Assembly: GCF_019097595.1 (NCBI RefSeq)
Contig: NC_080720.1
Coordinates: forward strand, 20,609,352 to 20,673,351
DNA length: 64,000 nt
Origin: Hemibagrus wyckioides
Taxonomy: Eukaryota; Chordata; Actinopteri; Siluriformes; Bagridae
Direction: 5' to 3'
Each line of letters opens with the position of its first letter. Position 1 is the stretch's first letter. Made by a program: the position numbers and the translations under genes. Below the pieces are notes generated by a model. It saw only the letters and a list, made by a program, of their open reading frames with translations. It was not told the origin of the DNA and did no database searches. Below are positions 33,407 through 45,448 of the stretch, in pieces.

Positions 33407-36400
33407 TTTATTTGTTGGCACATTTATTACATTCTCATACTGGTATATTCCACAATCCCAAAATCACAACGCAAATGTTCCAGGTATGTTTGTTGAACTG
33501 AAAAAGGTCACAGCTTTATGGGCTGTATAAGTGACGTAGGTGTTTATAGGCTGCAGCCCTTTTTTTTTTTTTTGGGAGCAAGTAGCAAATGTGAAATGTA
33601 TGTTTTGTTTAAAATATTTTACTAAATCAAGCTGGTGCTTTAATATAACCTACAAGTTTACATTCAGGGTCTGATGCATTACACTGGCTCTGTGCTTGTA
33701 AGGTGCAGAAGTGTGAACTATGTCCGTTGGTCAAATTCACTCTGCACGGAAAATCTAGTAGTTTCCAATCCTTAACTGTTTTGTTTGGTATTTTTGAAAT
33801 CTTTCAAACAAAAATGCAAAGTAGTGAGATCTGGGCAATTAATGTAAAAAAATGGTTACAAAGCCTTTTGTTTCAGTAAGATCAAGCTTTTAACTCAGAA
33901 GAGCCAGTAAAAAAAAAAAAAACCTTTAAATCATACAAACACTTCTGTGTATGCAAGGCGATTGTGCTTTGGGACATTCTTAAGATTCTCATCAAGTCTG
34001 ATCACCTCTACATGGAGAACAGATTACATTACAATTGTAAACCCAGCTATATTACTAAGTAATAATCTAGAAAAGTGATTTTAGTGTTACATGAATGAGT
34101 CATATCTAGCGAAATATTACTTGTGAATTGGTTCAGTTGGCCTGCTTTTTTTTTTTTTGCTTGCTCAGAATTAATCAAAAAATCCTAGCAGCAAAACGAT
34201 CAGCTTGTCTATACATTTACACCCACGAGCTCAAAATTAACTCTCAGGTTAACGATTGTGTCGGAATTGGAACAAAAGAAATCGAAGGAAACAAGAAACA
34301 TATTAAACCTGCACCTACAGCAACTTAAACAGCCCAAAAAGAATACATTCCCAAACATCCTGTTCGGGGGTTAGCTTTAACAGTTCCATTGCCAATCACC
34401 AGAAACTCTGCGTACCATCAGCATACCAAACGTGAAAAACCACATACTGTATTTTGACTTTTTGAATTTAGTCTATACAGAAAGGAGAAAAAAAAAGGTC
34501 TGGCTAACTACAGTGGCTCCAGATTCACAGTATTGTGCCAACTGCTGCATGCCATCAGAAGGGCAGTAAGCAGCCTGGCTAAGACAACTTACTAGACAAA
34601 GAGAAAATGAGAGGAATAAAAGAGGGGAGGGTTACAGTCCACATTTCTTATATTTTGAAACAAGGTCTCGGTTATACAAGCCCTGTTTAGCTCTGCAATG
34701 TGTGTGTTTTTTTTTTTAACAGCATATTATAGTTCCTGTCGAGCAGATATGCAAGTGCTCGACTGAGGTGCCAATGGTTCTTTAAGAGATGAAGGAAAAA
34801 AAAACTGCAGAGATCAATATACATAAATAATACCATCTCATCCAAATCAAGATGGTACAAGGTAACAAGAGGCCACATCAGCCTTCATGCAGTTGGCATA
34901 AGCCTTTTTACAAGCTTAAAATAATCTGGTGGATGACTAAGGCATGTGGGTTTTCTGTTGGAACATTCAAAGGGACTGTTTTTGAACCAATGTGCCTTCA
35001 ATATTCTAAACATAAAATCAGATTTTATTTATTTTTTAATCCTCTGGTAATTTCTGGGATATGTCAGGTGGTCTGGGAAAACCCGATGGATTTCGCTGTG
35101 ACTGAATTCATTAGAATAAGCCAAAAAAATTTTTCTTTTCTTTTCAATGACACTAATGTACTAACGTCTCTACTTTAAAGAAATACATTCTACAAAAATG
35201 ACACAAAATGGTTTTATTCAGGCTCCCTTGCCTCACCTGACTTCAACAGTCATGTCAAGGAGCGAGTTTAAACAAACGGAGCAGAAAATGTGATCAGTTT
35301 CAAGATGTCTAAAACCTCACTAGTTAAGTGTGACTTTTTCACACAGTAAAATCATACCTTGATCTTTCGATATCTATGTACCATGCTGAACGGACACGGG
35401 TGTCAAATTTAACCAAGATTAAATTTGATCAGAATGAATCAGTGATTATTTCCCCACCAGCGTGAATGTGAACAGTGATCAGTCAGAAGAGACGACCATG
35501 AGGCTTGTGTTTAAATACTGAGACTGACTTCATAATGTAAACTTATAATTCCTCAAATTGGGCTGTAATGTTTTTCTAAAAGTATATTTATTTATAAATA
35601 TAGAGGCGAGTGTGGCATTTTTGAACGGAATCTTGCGATAAATCCAATTTTCTCTGAGTCTGGGGTCTGAACTAGTTCGACTTGTTGAAATACATGCAAA
35701 AGAGAAGCATATTTCAGTTCAGGAAACGTGTCAAAATCTAACAATGAGAAGGGTTTTCCCAAGTCACCAAACGTAATTGAAAAAGCACTTCAGTAATGGG
35801 TCCATATTTACTTTTCAATGTTACCCTGGCCTGACCTACCAGGTCCAATAAAGAGCTCCATAATAGGAGACACTACTAAATTAAAAAGGTGGGATCCACT
35901 CGATATGTGCCTATTAGCGTTTTTTTCCAAGAAGCTGTCCTGTTGAATCCTCCAACGTTCACAAACGTCAACTCTACAACCTTGTCATGCAGTTTGATTT
36001 AAGTGGTTCTGAGTGGTGATTTGTCTTTTCCCCCCTTCACTATCATCACCAACAACATTGAAATTACTGGACCTGTAGGATCTGCCGTCAGCCATACATG
36101 GACGCAAGCAGTGCACGAAACTCATCAGTTATCATCACGTGCTGCTGGCTTACCCTGCTTGCTCCCAATAATTGCTGGCCTTGTAAACATTTTTGGGGGT
36201 TTTACTATCACGTTAAAGTCGGTGTTCTCACACATTTAGGCACCACTCTAGTAAAGAAACAAGCATAATTAAACCAGGGTGTGTATTTCGTCAAACCCAT
36301 AAGATATTTACAAAATGGCAAGGGGGCAAAAAAGGGAAGAAGAAATCACTCAAAAGACCTACTGACACCAAATACAGGTTGAACATTCATCAGATCCCAA

Positions 36401-37052
36401 ACTTGTAAGACAAATAAATATCAGTGCTCATGCAAACCAACTGACCTCTCACCAATTCCATCTGTTCAGGCATCTACACATTTCCTTCTCATTGCTTGGG
36501 GTGGGGGAAGGAGGTGGTTTCCGAGAACAAACACATACTCGCACTACTCACACAAATACATGCTCACTCGCTCTCACATACAAGGAAAAAAAAAATGGAT
36601 GCGTAAAAAATATTGAAAGCCTCAAGCATAAGCACTAGGCTACGTGTATTTACATCACAACAGTAAAAAGTAGTTCTTGCATTCATTTAACCTCACACTT
36701 GGGTCACAGAGGGCACTAAAGGGAGAAGGAGTAGAAGGAGGGGGTGTTTCATGCAACTGTCCATTTTTAAGGAGAGGTTGGAGGGAAGAAAGAAAGAAAA
36801 AAATCAGAGTAGAGAGCGACAAACATTGAATTTACATTTACAAAACATGTTTTTGAATATTTACCCAACACTTTGTCAAGTTTGTGCCACCTCTCTGGCA
36901 CCTAAAAAAGGGTTGGCAAGGCAAACTGTATTTTAAGAGAAAAGGGGAAAAAAAAACACAGAGAGAGAAAGAGGGAAAAAATAAAAGAATACTGAAAGAA
37001 TAAGAGCGAGAGTGGTGGCGGAAGCATCCGGAGTGTCAGTGTTGTGTGTTAG
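33407..37052 (-). other. nudt3: Long 3' UTR of nudt3 (inferred) with poly(A) signals
   Basis: Minus-strand AATAAA hexamers are present at 33,412-33,407 and 33,428-33,423. No coding frame lies between them and the nudt3 stop, so a 3' UTR of about 3.6 kb is plausible; mammalian NUDT3 also has a long 3' UTR. It would converge on the end of rps10, with about 0.7 kb between. Exact ends cannot be fixed from sequence alone. Confidence 0.5.
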
Positions 37053-40000
37053 TTATCTGATGTCAGAGACAGAGCTCTGATTGATGTTGTAGCTGGGTGA
37101 CAGGTCTTCAGCTATCGTGGCCACTAGAGGAGTGCCGTTGCTCGTCAGGCAGCTCTCTTGTAGAGCTTCGAAGTAGGTGGCCTGCACTGGCTTATGACAC
37201 TGCAACACTTGTATCGCATCGTCTATTTTAAACCATTCCCTTTTTCTCCCTGTCAAAAGAAGAGGGTGAATGTGTGCTCTGAGTGAGGTAGATTAGGGCT
37301 AATATTTCAATTGTTTGAAATGACCATGAGATTCCCTCACCATCTACTTTATAAAGCAGACCAGCCATTCAGAAAATCATGCAGATTCACATTAAACATC
37401 AGAATGAGGAACAACTGTGATCTCAAATGTGGCATGGATGTTAGTGTGAGGTTTGCGGGGTATTTCACAAACTGCTGAGAGTTACACACACATCAGTTTA
37501 TACAGAATGAGGCAAAATACCAAAACACTGAGTGACTCTCAGGTGGAAATGCACTGTTTATGAAAGGAAAATGACCAGACTGGTTCAAGCTGCCAGGAAA
37601 CTCAAATATTCACTCTCTATAACCGTGGTAACCAGAAAAGCATCTCCATATGAACGTCACATCAAACCTTGACCACATCAGGTTCTGCTCCTGCCAGGCA
37701 AGAACATTAATCTGAGGCTATCACGGGTACAGACTCATCGACACATGAGTGGAACCTGATGTGTTGTTCTGTCGGAGCTCGTCCACCTAAAGGTTTGACG
37801 TGTTCAGAGATGCTTTTCTGTTTACCATGGTTGCTAAGAGTGATTATTTGAGTTACTCTCTTTGATTTTCTTTCATCTCGGACCATTCTGCTCATTCGCA
37901 TTGGATCCCTCTCATCAACAAAGTGTTTCAGCATTTTGTTAAACACTTATACTAGTTCAACTGGCGCCAACAACCATGCCACAGTTAAAGTCACAGAGAT
38001 CACACTTTATCTTCACTCTGAAGATTAACTAAAGCTCTTGATCAATATCTGCATGATTTGATTGACTGTGCTGCTGCCAAATGATTAGCTGATTAGATAA
38101 CTTCATGAATATGAATGTTTACAGGTGTTCATAAGGTCAATGGTGAGTACAGTTTTGAAAAGAAACCTGAGTAAAATGGTTTCATGTGGTCTGAAATTTG
38201 CATGCACATTTGTAAACCCAAGACAACTCTACACTTACCAATGTTTACAGAGTCTTCCCAGTCTTCCAGTACTTCTTTTACAATGAGAACATACACATAC
38301 GTCCTGTGTTTCCTATCCTGGTTCTGAGTGTGGGGGGAAAAAATAAATGAAATGTAGCAGTTTTAAAAGAAAAATCCATAATTGCAAGGAGGGATTACAT
38401 TTGTGAGAGGGGAACTGAAGAAAAAAACTAAACAAAAAACATTAGACCATTATATTATGGGTCCAAAACAATAATTCGAACCAACTTTGGATTTATCATC
38501 GTACCTAATTCACATGGAAGTGAGACAGATTCAACACAGTGCTGCATTTAGTAAAGGGTCACGTGTTATTTGCTAGCATGAACGTAGGGTTATAATTAAC
38601 ACATGATCTTCAGGGCCTGCCAGGATTCATTTTGTAATACATTCCTACGTTGGCTTTTTTATTTACTTAACATTTTGGTTAAAGGTTTCCTTAAATACAC
38701 GCACTACCACCACGTTACAGGCTAGGTTGGAGTTGTCCTTCAAGGCACAGAAATACAGGACATTTCATACATAACTTGTTATCATGTGAGATCAATCGAG
38801 AAAATTTCCATCAAATATTGTACGGCAACAAATATGTAAAAGAAGCAAATCATCCAAGTGAAACATGACCACAAATGAAACAGCTTGTTTCACTAGCTAT
38901 ATCAGGAATAGAATTTGGATAAGTTCCTTCAAAACAACTCTATATCTGTAAATGATAAGATTTCCAGTGCAGTTCTAACATACATAATCTTTCCATGCGT
39001 AACTTTCCAAATGATCAATAGGCCACATCCCTAATCACCTCATCCTCACTTATTAAAATGCTGCATGGTATGTTCCCATGGGACCCTCTGCACTGCACAC
39101 TTTTGTGTTTGAGCTGAAGTAGTTCAGTGAGTGCAGTACTTCCTGACTAGAATCACAATCACTACTGCAGGAACAATGTATCATCAGTTTGCTATGTGAT
39201 ACTCACCTCAAATATTCCTACTAGTCTCCCTAAAGTGCCCTTGACACCGGCCTGTTGGAAAAGGGGAGAGAGAAAAAAAACAATCCCGCAGAATTTAACA
39301 CTCATACAGCAGCTGAATGCTCAGTAATGCAATTACACAAACCCAATAGCACAAAGAGAATAAAAAAAAACTGATCTGATGAACGGGAGTGATGACCAGA
39401 TGCATCATTTGACATTTAATGATAACCTGCTGATCTGACACCACCACCTGTTTTATCTTCGATCATGTGAATTACTCCGCAGCTTTGCTATACATCATTT
39501 AACATAAAAACAATTAGAAACAGCAACCTTGCAGTCCCTCTATTTGCAAATTTAAGTTAGGACACATCTCTTTACTCTTTGTACTGCTTATGAGGGGAAA
39601 AAACGATATACACACTGATAATAGACAAACTACACTCAATGAGCACTTTATTAGGAACACCTTTACACCTACACATTCATGCAATTATGTAATCAGCTAA
39701 TCGTGTGGCAGTAGTACAATGTATAAAATCATGCAGATTCAGGGCAAAAGCTATGGGTAATTTTCACTGAGGAAAAATGTGATCTCTGTGATTTTCGTTG
39801 CTGCCAGACATGCTGGTTTGAGTATTTCTATAACTGCTGATCTGTTATTTTCACACGACAGTTTCTACAGTTTACTCAGAATGGGGCATTAAAGAAAAAA
39901 CATCCAGTGATCGACTGCTTTGCAGACAGAAATGCCTTATTGAAGAGAGAGGTCAGTGGAGAATGACCAGACCGGTTGAGCAAACAAAGGGTGCAGTAAC

Positions 40001-42686
40001 TCAGATGAGCATTCTGTACAATTGTGGTGAGCAGATAAGCATCTCAGAATGGACCTTGACGTGGGAGGGTCTACAACTGCAGAAGACCACTTCAGGTTCC
40101 ACTTCTGTCAGCCGAAAAGAAAAAGCTGAGGCTGCAGTAGGCACAAACTCACAAATGTGTAGATGTGGTGTAATGGTGTAGATAATGTTTTCCTGACGTA
40201 CACTATATTGCCAAAAGTATTCGCTCACCCATCCAAATAATCAGAATCAGGTGTTCCAATCACTTCCATGGCCACAGGTGTATAAAATCAAGCACCTAGG
40301 CATGCAGACTGTTTTTACAAACATTTGTGAAAGAATGGGTCGCTCTCAGGAGCTCAGTGAATTCCAGCGTGGAACTGTGATAGGATGCCACCTGTGCAAC
40401 AAATCCAGTCGTGAAATTTCCTCGCTCCTAAATATTCCACAGTCAACTGTCAGCTGTATTATAAGAACGTGGAAGTGTTTGGGAACGACAGCAACTCAGC
40501 CACGAAGTGGTAGGCCACGTAAACTGACGGAGCGGGGTCAGCGGATGCTGAGGCGCATAGTTCGAAGAGGTCGCCAACTTTCTGCAGAGTCAATCGCTAC
40601 AGACCTCCAAACTTCATGTGGCCTTCAGATTAGCTCAAGAACAGTGCGCAGAGAGCTTCATGGAATGGGTTTCCATGGTCGAGCAGCTGCATCCAAGCCA
40701 TACATCACCAAGTGCAATGCAAAGCGTCGGATGCAGTGGTGTAAAGCACGCCGCCACTGGACTCTAGAGCAGTGGAGACGCGTTCTCTGGAGTGACGAAT
40801 CACGCTTCTCCATCTGGCAATCTGATGGACGAGTCTGGGTTTGGCGGTTGCCAGGAGAACGGTACTTGTCTGACTGCATTGTGCCAAGTGTAAAGTTTGG
40901 TGGAGGGGGGATTATGGTGTGGGGTTGTTTTTCAGGAGCTGGGCTTGGCCCCTTAGTTCCAGTGAAAGGAACTCTGAATGCTTCAGCATACCAAGACATT
41001 TTGGACAATTCCATGCTCCCAACTTTGTGGGAACAGTTTGGAGCTGGCCCCTTCCTCTTCCAACATGACTGTGCACCAGTGCACAAAGCAAGGTCCATAA
41101 AGACATGGATGACAGAGTCTGGTGTGGAGGAACTTGACTGGCCTGCACAGAGTCCTGACCTCAACCCGATAGAACACCTTTGGGATGAATTAGAGCGGAG
41201 ACTGAGAGCCAGGCCTTCTCGTCCAACATCAGTGCCTGACCTCACAAATGCGCTTCTGGAAGAATGGTCAAAAATTCCCATAAACACACTCCTAAACCTT
41301 GTGGACAGCCTTCCCAGAAGAGTTGAAGCTGTTATAGCTGCAAAGGGTGGACCGACATCATATTGAACCCTATGGATTAGGAATGGGATGTCACTTAAGT
41401 TCATATGCGAGTCAAGGCAGGTGAGCGAATACTTTTGGCAATATAGTGTACGTTGGACCTGTTATTACCGATCAGTCATCACTTGATTTCCAGAGGCTAC
41501 ATTTGTTACTGAACATTGTGCATCCCTTCAATGCCACAATTTACCCATATTCTAATGTGCATGATAATGCACCATGTCAAAAAAACAAATTCGTCTTAAA
41601 CTGGGTTCATGAACATGACAATAAGTTCAGTGTTCCTCAGTGCTCTTCCCAGTCATCGGTTCTGAATCCAGTAGAACATCTTTTGGATGTGGTAGAACAG
41701 GAGATTCACAGCATCAAAGTTCACCTGACAAATCTCCAGGAATTGTGTGAGAATCATATCAGCATGGACCAGAATCTAAAAGAAATGTTTTCCAACATCT
41801 TGTAAAGTCCATGCCTCAAAGAATTGAGGCTGTTTTGAAAGCAAAAATAAACTCGGCTAGTATTAGTATAGTGTTCTTAATAAAGTGCTCTGTGAGTTTA
41901 ATCAGTGCTTCGGAAAATTGGCCCAGCCTTGAAGTAAGACACTCTGAACACACAGTGTGCGTAACGGCTGCCAGGATCTAGATACACACCGATATAAAAG
42001 CAAAGAGTACAAACTACTGATGAAAACCTTTAACTGGCTACCTGAACATTTTTATAGAATTTAGGATTGGATTAAATTTCCAAACAAAGTTTTCTGTTAA
42101 TAATAAATTATGCTCATTATTACTCAAATGTCTGAAACATTGTGCTTTTTCCACTGTAGCCTCAGATTCTGGCTTGAACTAATCCAGCCCTTTTCCTCTG
42201 AGAATAAGGCAGCATCAACACAATTGCCACCCACTTGATGCTTTTTGTTTTTTACTCCATTCTATGCACATTTTAGAAACTGCTGTTGATGTAAATCCAT
42301 GGAGATCAGCAATTATAAAAAATACTCAAACCAGCCTGTCCTGCACCAACAATCATGCCACGATCAAAATAACTCGGATTGAACTTTTTCCCCATTCTAA
42401 CGTGTTGATATAAACATTTTCTAAAGCTGCTGGGCCAGATATACGTGAATCAAAGCATTGCACTACTGCCACATGATTGCTTGATTAAATAATTGCATAA
42501 ATGAGTTCCTAATAATGTGCTCAGTAAGTGTTATTGAAATAAAATGACTTAATTTGCGTCACAAAACAGCTACTGTTTAAAAGGAAGCCAGTTTGAAAGC
42601 AGTTTTGAATCAGTTTCATATGCTGTAAAAATGTTTGCCAAACTGATCGATTTCCCTGACCTTGCATACGATTTTTACTACAAACA

Positions 42687-42719
<33 letters not shown>

Positions 42720-45035
42720 GCACCACTGTCACTTTTCATTATAAAAGCTTCCAAGCAATTCTACAAGCTATTATTCCAGCACATAGAAGCAAGGTATCAG
42801 TCATATAAAGATCTTAGGTTTGCACTCTCTGGGCGCCCAAAGAGGCTTCGGCGATCGCTGGAGTCCAGCCGAACTGGAGTTCAGCCAAGGTGTAGAATAA
42901 AGAGCAGTAGTTAATCTGAGTGGAACGCCCTTTAGCACTTGTCTGTAAAATGATCACCCTCTACACATGAGTGATGAGAGAGTATTACTGCCTATCACAA
43001 GAAGCTATGATCAGGACACTAGGGTCAGCTTAGAACAGTCGTATAAGTATACAACAGCCTCATGGGTCGATGGTACAAAAACAGTCTCACTAGGTAGCAA
43101 GCACAGTTTTGAGCAATGTAATAGCCTTTCGGTTTAAATCTGTTAAGAGGAAATGTGCTATTATACTTTTTAATCCTCACTGGCTATTTTGGGCTTTGTG
43201 ACACTGTATAAGGCTACAACATAGTGATCCATGTTCAGTACTACATTAATAAAACACAAAAAAATCCCCACAACAATCAGTAAATGCTCTGACCTCTTCA
43301 CACACTTCTCGAACAGCAGCAACGTTGGGCTCTTCCTCCGGTTCCATTCCTCCTCCGGGCACAATCCACTTATCAGGATGTCGGCTGCTACTCACCAACA
43401 GCACCTGAATAAACACACAGTAGCCAGCACACAACATGATTTTCATTACATTCAAGATTTAGGGATCTTATAACTTTTTGGGAAAATACTGTTCTTGGAT
43501 TTGTATCAGTGTGCACAACTTAATCACTAAATCTGGCACCTTTTTAGACCTTTTCAATATTTTCAAAAAACACAAATCTAGCAAGTGTCCTGCACTCAAT
43601 ATGGTTGTCCACCTCAAATCACAGCCGCTGTCTGGACAAGTTGAGAGAACGAGTTCGTTCGACTCACTGTTAGTGTGTAAAACCTGGCCGAGATGCACGT
43701 CTGCCTGCGTATTCAACAACAAAATACCAACCGATCTTGGCTCTATAAGTAATGAAATTGTTTCCTATCCGAGGATGCGGATATTGTCTTAGTATTTAGA
43801 GCTCTGAGATCAGCATTGTATTGAAAATAATAATAAAAAGAAAACATGGCACCAGTGCTCCTGCTTAAGTCTGAACAAAGTAGTTTGTACATGCCGAACA
43901 GGTGCCTTTCCCTTGTTTTTGGCATAAACTTTGAACAGCAGGGGAAAAAAACATTTCCATGGAAAATGAAACAAGTTACCAAAAGTATAAACAACAAGGG
44001 AAGCAGTTCAGAAAGATAACCTTAGATAATCCAAGCCTATTAGTTTATAGAGCTACAGCAGTTACATAAATATTTGACCCCCCCTCCCTCCTTTGACCCT
44101 TTCCCCATTTTGTTACGTTACAGTTAGATCTAGTTTCACATTAATTGGGTGAATATTTATTCAACCACGTTTTTTTATTATTTGTAAATCATTTGATGAT
44201 TGATATGCATCAATATTGAGGGTCATTTTGTGTATACCCATAACATATAAAAACAATGAAGCCCATTTCTGCTCCAAGTAGTAACGCTACGAAAGGCTGA
44301 AAAGTTCAACGTGGGGGGGGTGTGAATACTTATGCAACGAACTGTATTCAGTTAACAGACTACCTTCAGCGTTTAAAGCCATAATTCTCACCATCATTAT
44401 CACGGAGAAAATAAAAACAGAATAAAATAAACAGCTAGCAGGTAAGGTGCTAAGATGTCTAGCTCACACAGAGCTTCCACAGTGAGTAAGGCTTGTTGGC
44501 TAGCTAGCAGTCTGTTTCCACACAGCCACTTTACGGTGTCATCACAAAACACGAGTCTTTTTCATGCTGCACTGATGCCGATCGGGAAAAGACACGAGTT
44601 TCCGTCCATCAGAATTATTATGTTTTTACAAAAGATGTGAGCGGATTTCAGCCACCTCGCTAACTGACAGCCCCACGACTAGCTGCTAGCTACTTTAGCA
44701 TTTTCATTGACAAATCGCACCGTCTAACTTAGCAAGCTAACCGTTAGCCCGCTACAACAGATGTTACCTTTTCAATAAGGGTTATTGAATCTCAGCATTT
44801 GAGGTTTCCTCATTTTAGCGGAATAGTCGTGTTTCTATCCTGAAAGAGCTCGTGAATAGTAAGTATTCGGTTCATTAAAATGTGACCAGCAGTCTTTATC
44901 ACGGCCCGCTGAATGCCCACAGATCCCCGGCCTCACCTCCTCCTCGGTCTCGCTCCTGAAGCACAGGCAGGCGGCCCGCTTCTTGTACCCTTCTCCATCA
45001 TAGGTGCGAGTTTGGTTAGACTTCAGCTTCATCAT
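37053..45035 (-). CDS. nudt3: Diphosphoinositol polyphosphate phosphohydrolase 1 (Nudix hydrolase 3, DIPP1)
   Basis: Minus-strand coding exons in order are 45035-44937, 43404-43294, 39251-39207, 38323-38239 and 37249-37053. They encode 178 aa (human 172) with all junctions GT-AG and in phase. The start [20 protein letters not shown] matches mammals. The Nudix box G51-x5-E57-x7-R65-E66-V-x-E69-E70-x-G72-V is complete and is split by the exon 2/3 boundary, so the metal-binding glutamates are intact. The family cleaves diphosphoinositol polyphosphates (PP-InsP5 and the like) and diadenosine polyphosphates, and removes mRNA caps. The C-terminus after the Nudix fold diverges from mammals and is slightly longer. 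The next in-frame start-like codon upstream is GTG, so MMKL is the start. Intron 2 holds a nested transposon and intron 4 a foldback repeat. Confidence 0.97.
37375..38135. mobile_element. Foldback of two antiparallel Tc1/mariner 5' halves in nudt3 intron 4
   Basis: From about 37,375 to 37,735 the sequence follows the N-terminal half of the GAGCACTTTATTAG-type Tc1/mariner family in sense orientation (AATGACCAGACTGGTTCAAG). From about 37,740 to 38,135 the same half appears as reverse complement (ATGATTAGCTGATTAGATAA near its end). The result is an imperfect inverted repeat with arms of about 350 bp. Boundaries are approximate. Confidence 0.65.
40201..41448 (+). mobile_element. Complete Tc1 transposon with perfect TIRs, nested
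   Basis: This is a 1,248-bp element with 29-bp terminal inverted repeats that are identical at 40,201-40,229 and 41,420-41,448 (they begin CACTATATTGCCAAAAGTAT). It is flanked on both sides by the TA target duplication (40,199-40,200 and 41,449-41,450). It encloses one uninterrupted transposase gene. It sits inside an older transposon in nudt3 intron 2, on the strand opposite to nudt3. Broken relatives are at 27.6-28.3 and 51.4-51.7 kb. Confidence 0.95.
40335..41366 (+). CDS. Tc1 transposase, apparently intact (DD34E)
   Basis: This is a single-exon 343-aa reading frame from [10 protein letters not shown], the usual start for this family; the open frame runs a little further upstream but from a GTG. 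It has an N-terminal paired-like double helix-turn-helix DNA-binding region (about 1-110) with a GRPRK motif near 59-63. The catalytic domain keeps the full triad: D154 (WSDESRF), D245 (HDCAP) and E280 (NPIEHLW). There are 34 residues between the last two, the Tc1 spacing. A glycine-rich stretch ([13 protein letters not shown]) lies at 189-201. Length is normal for the family (about 340 aa). There are no stops or frameshifts, unlike most fish Tc1 copies. The protein cuts and pastes its own element at TA sites. It has no role in nudt3. Confidence 0.95.
   Translation: MGRSQELSEFQRGTVIGCHLCNKSSREISSLLNIPQSTVSCIIRTWKCLGTTATQPRSGRPRKLTERGQRMLRRIVRRGRQLSAESIATDLQTSCGLQISSRTVRRELHGMGFHGRAAASKPYITKCNAKRRMQWCKARRHWTLEQWRRVLWSDESRFSIWQSDGRVWVWRLPGERYLSDCIVPSVKFGGGGIMVWGCFSGAGLGPLVPVKGTLNASAYQDILDNSMLPTLWEQFGAGPFLFQHDCAPVHKARSIKTWMTESGVEELDWPAQSPDLNPIEHLWDELERRLRARPSRPTSVPDLTNALLEEWSKIPINTLLNLVDSLPRRVEAVIAAKGGPTSY
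41451..41803 (+). pseudogene. C-terminal transposase relic of the outer Tc1/mariner element
   Basis: A degraded frame retains VHDNAPCQK (second catalytic Asp region) and a [20 protein letters not shown] third-residue region, then ends in a stop. It is the remaining 3' half of the host element's transposase. The 5' half lies before the nested Tc1 insertion and is frame-broken. Confidence 0.7.
42270..42525 (-). mobile_element. Tc1/mariner relic (GAGCACTTTATTAG family end)
   Basis: The sequence reads like the antisense 5' end of the family (CAACAATCATGCCACGATCA; then ATGATTGCTTGATTAAATAA; then a decayed terminus near 42,510). It lies about 0.4 kb from the outer element of the nested pair. It is non-coding. 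Confidence 0.6.
42688..42715. repeat. 28-bp homopolymer T run
   Basis: An uninterrupted T stretch, an A run on the nudt3 sense strand. It is most likely the tail of a retroposed fragment or simple slippage. Confidence 0.85.
44060..44350. mobile_element. Tc1-type MITE relic in nudt3 intron 1
   Basis: The left part has CCCCATTTTGTTACGTTACA. The right part has AAAGTTCAACGTGG followed by GTGAATACTTATGCAACGAA. These resemble the two ends of a well-known teleost MITE that terminates in a TGAATACTTTTGCAAGG-like repeat. Ends are degraded and boundaries approximate. Confidence 0.5.
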
Positions 45036-45099
45036 CTCGGCACGTCGGAACTGGCTAATATCAGAGCGCAAACCTCTGGGAGATGACACGGCTTCACAC

Positions 45100-45265
45100 G
45101 CAAAGTTCACGAAAGGAAACCCCGCGTTTTCAGTGTAAGAAGTAAGTTCTTCTACGCTTCATTTTTCTAAAGCCAAGCGCATCTCAGCCACAGACGCCAT
45201 TACTGAAACAGCTACGCCGCGCGCGCAAGCTGATTGGCTGTGGACGGCTCCGTGCTAGTTAAGTT
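45100..45265 (-). promoter_or_regulatory. nudt3: CpG-rich promoter region of nudt3
   Basis: CG-dense DNA (GCCGCGCGCGCAAGC) contains a CCAAT box on the minus strand (ATTGG near 45,231) and a YY1-like AATGGCG on the minus strand near 45,195-45,201. It lies just upstream of the single-exon leader plus ATG of nudt3. The hmga1 transcript ends only about 0.2 kb further up. Confidence 0.55.
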
Positions 45266-45442
45266 GCGTAGGCGCTGTTGTGGAATCGCAGGCCTGTACT
45301 GCGAGGATCCTTAGGGTGTCTGTGTGTATACGAGGAACTTACAACACACAGCAATAACGCTGTATTAATAAAACAATAAAAATAAAAAACCCACCTCTCC
45401 CTTCTAATGAAAACAAGGTGACTCAAAAATGAGAAAGTATAT

Positions 45443-45448
45443 TTTATT
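45443..45448 (-). terminator. Poly(A) signal of hmga1
   Basis: AATAAA on the minus strand lies about 1.3 kb after the hmga1 stop, before the nudt3 promoter. The 45.45-46.75 kb stretch is therefore read as the hmga1 3' UTR; mammalian HMGA1 also has a long 3' UTR. Confidence 0.55.

Larger units (their letters stand above)
39633..41898 (+). mobile_element. Old Tc1/mariner-type element interrupted by a younger Tc1
   Basis: The left terminus is CACTCAATGAGCACTTTATT (after TA at 39,631) and the right terminus is its imperfect complement at about 41,871-41,898. The part before the insert carries the decayed transposase N-terminal half. The part after the insert (41,451-41,803) carries the C-terminal half. 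Without the insert the element would be about 1.0 kb. The family has other fragments at 28.8, 37.4-38.1, 42.3, 50.9 and 55.5 kb. Confidence 0.75.

Noticed and set aside
40658..41404. 248-codon open frame on the minus strand
   Set aside because: It is the antisense shadow of the intact Tc1 transposase; it has no start context and no independent family signature.
45036..45110. 25-residue N-terminal extension of Nudt3
   Set aside because: The extended frame begins at GTG, not ATG. The MMKL start is the one conserved with mammals.
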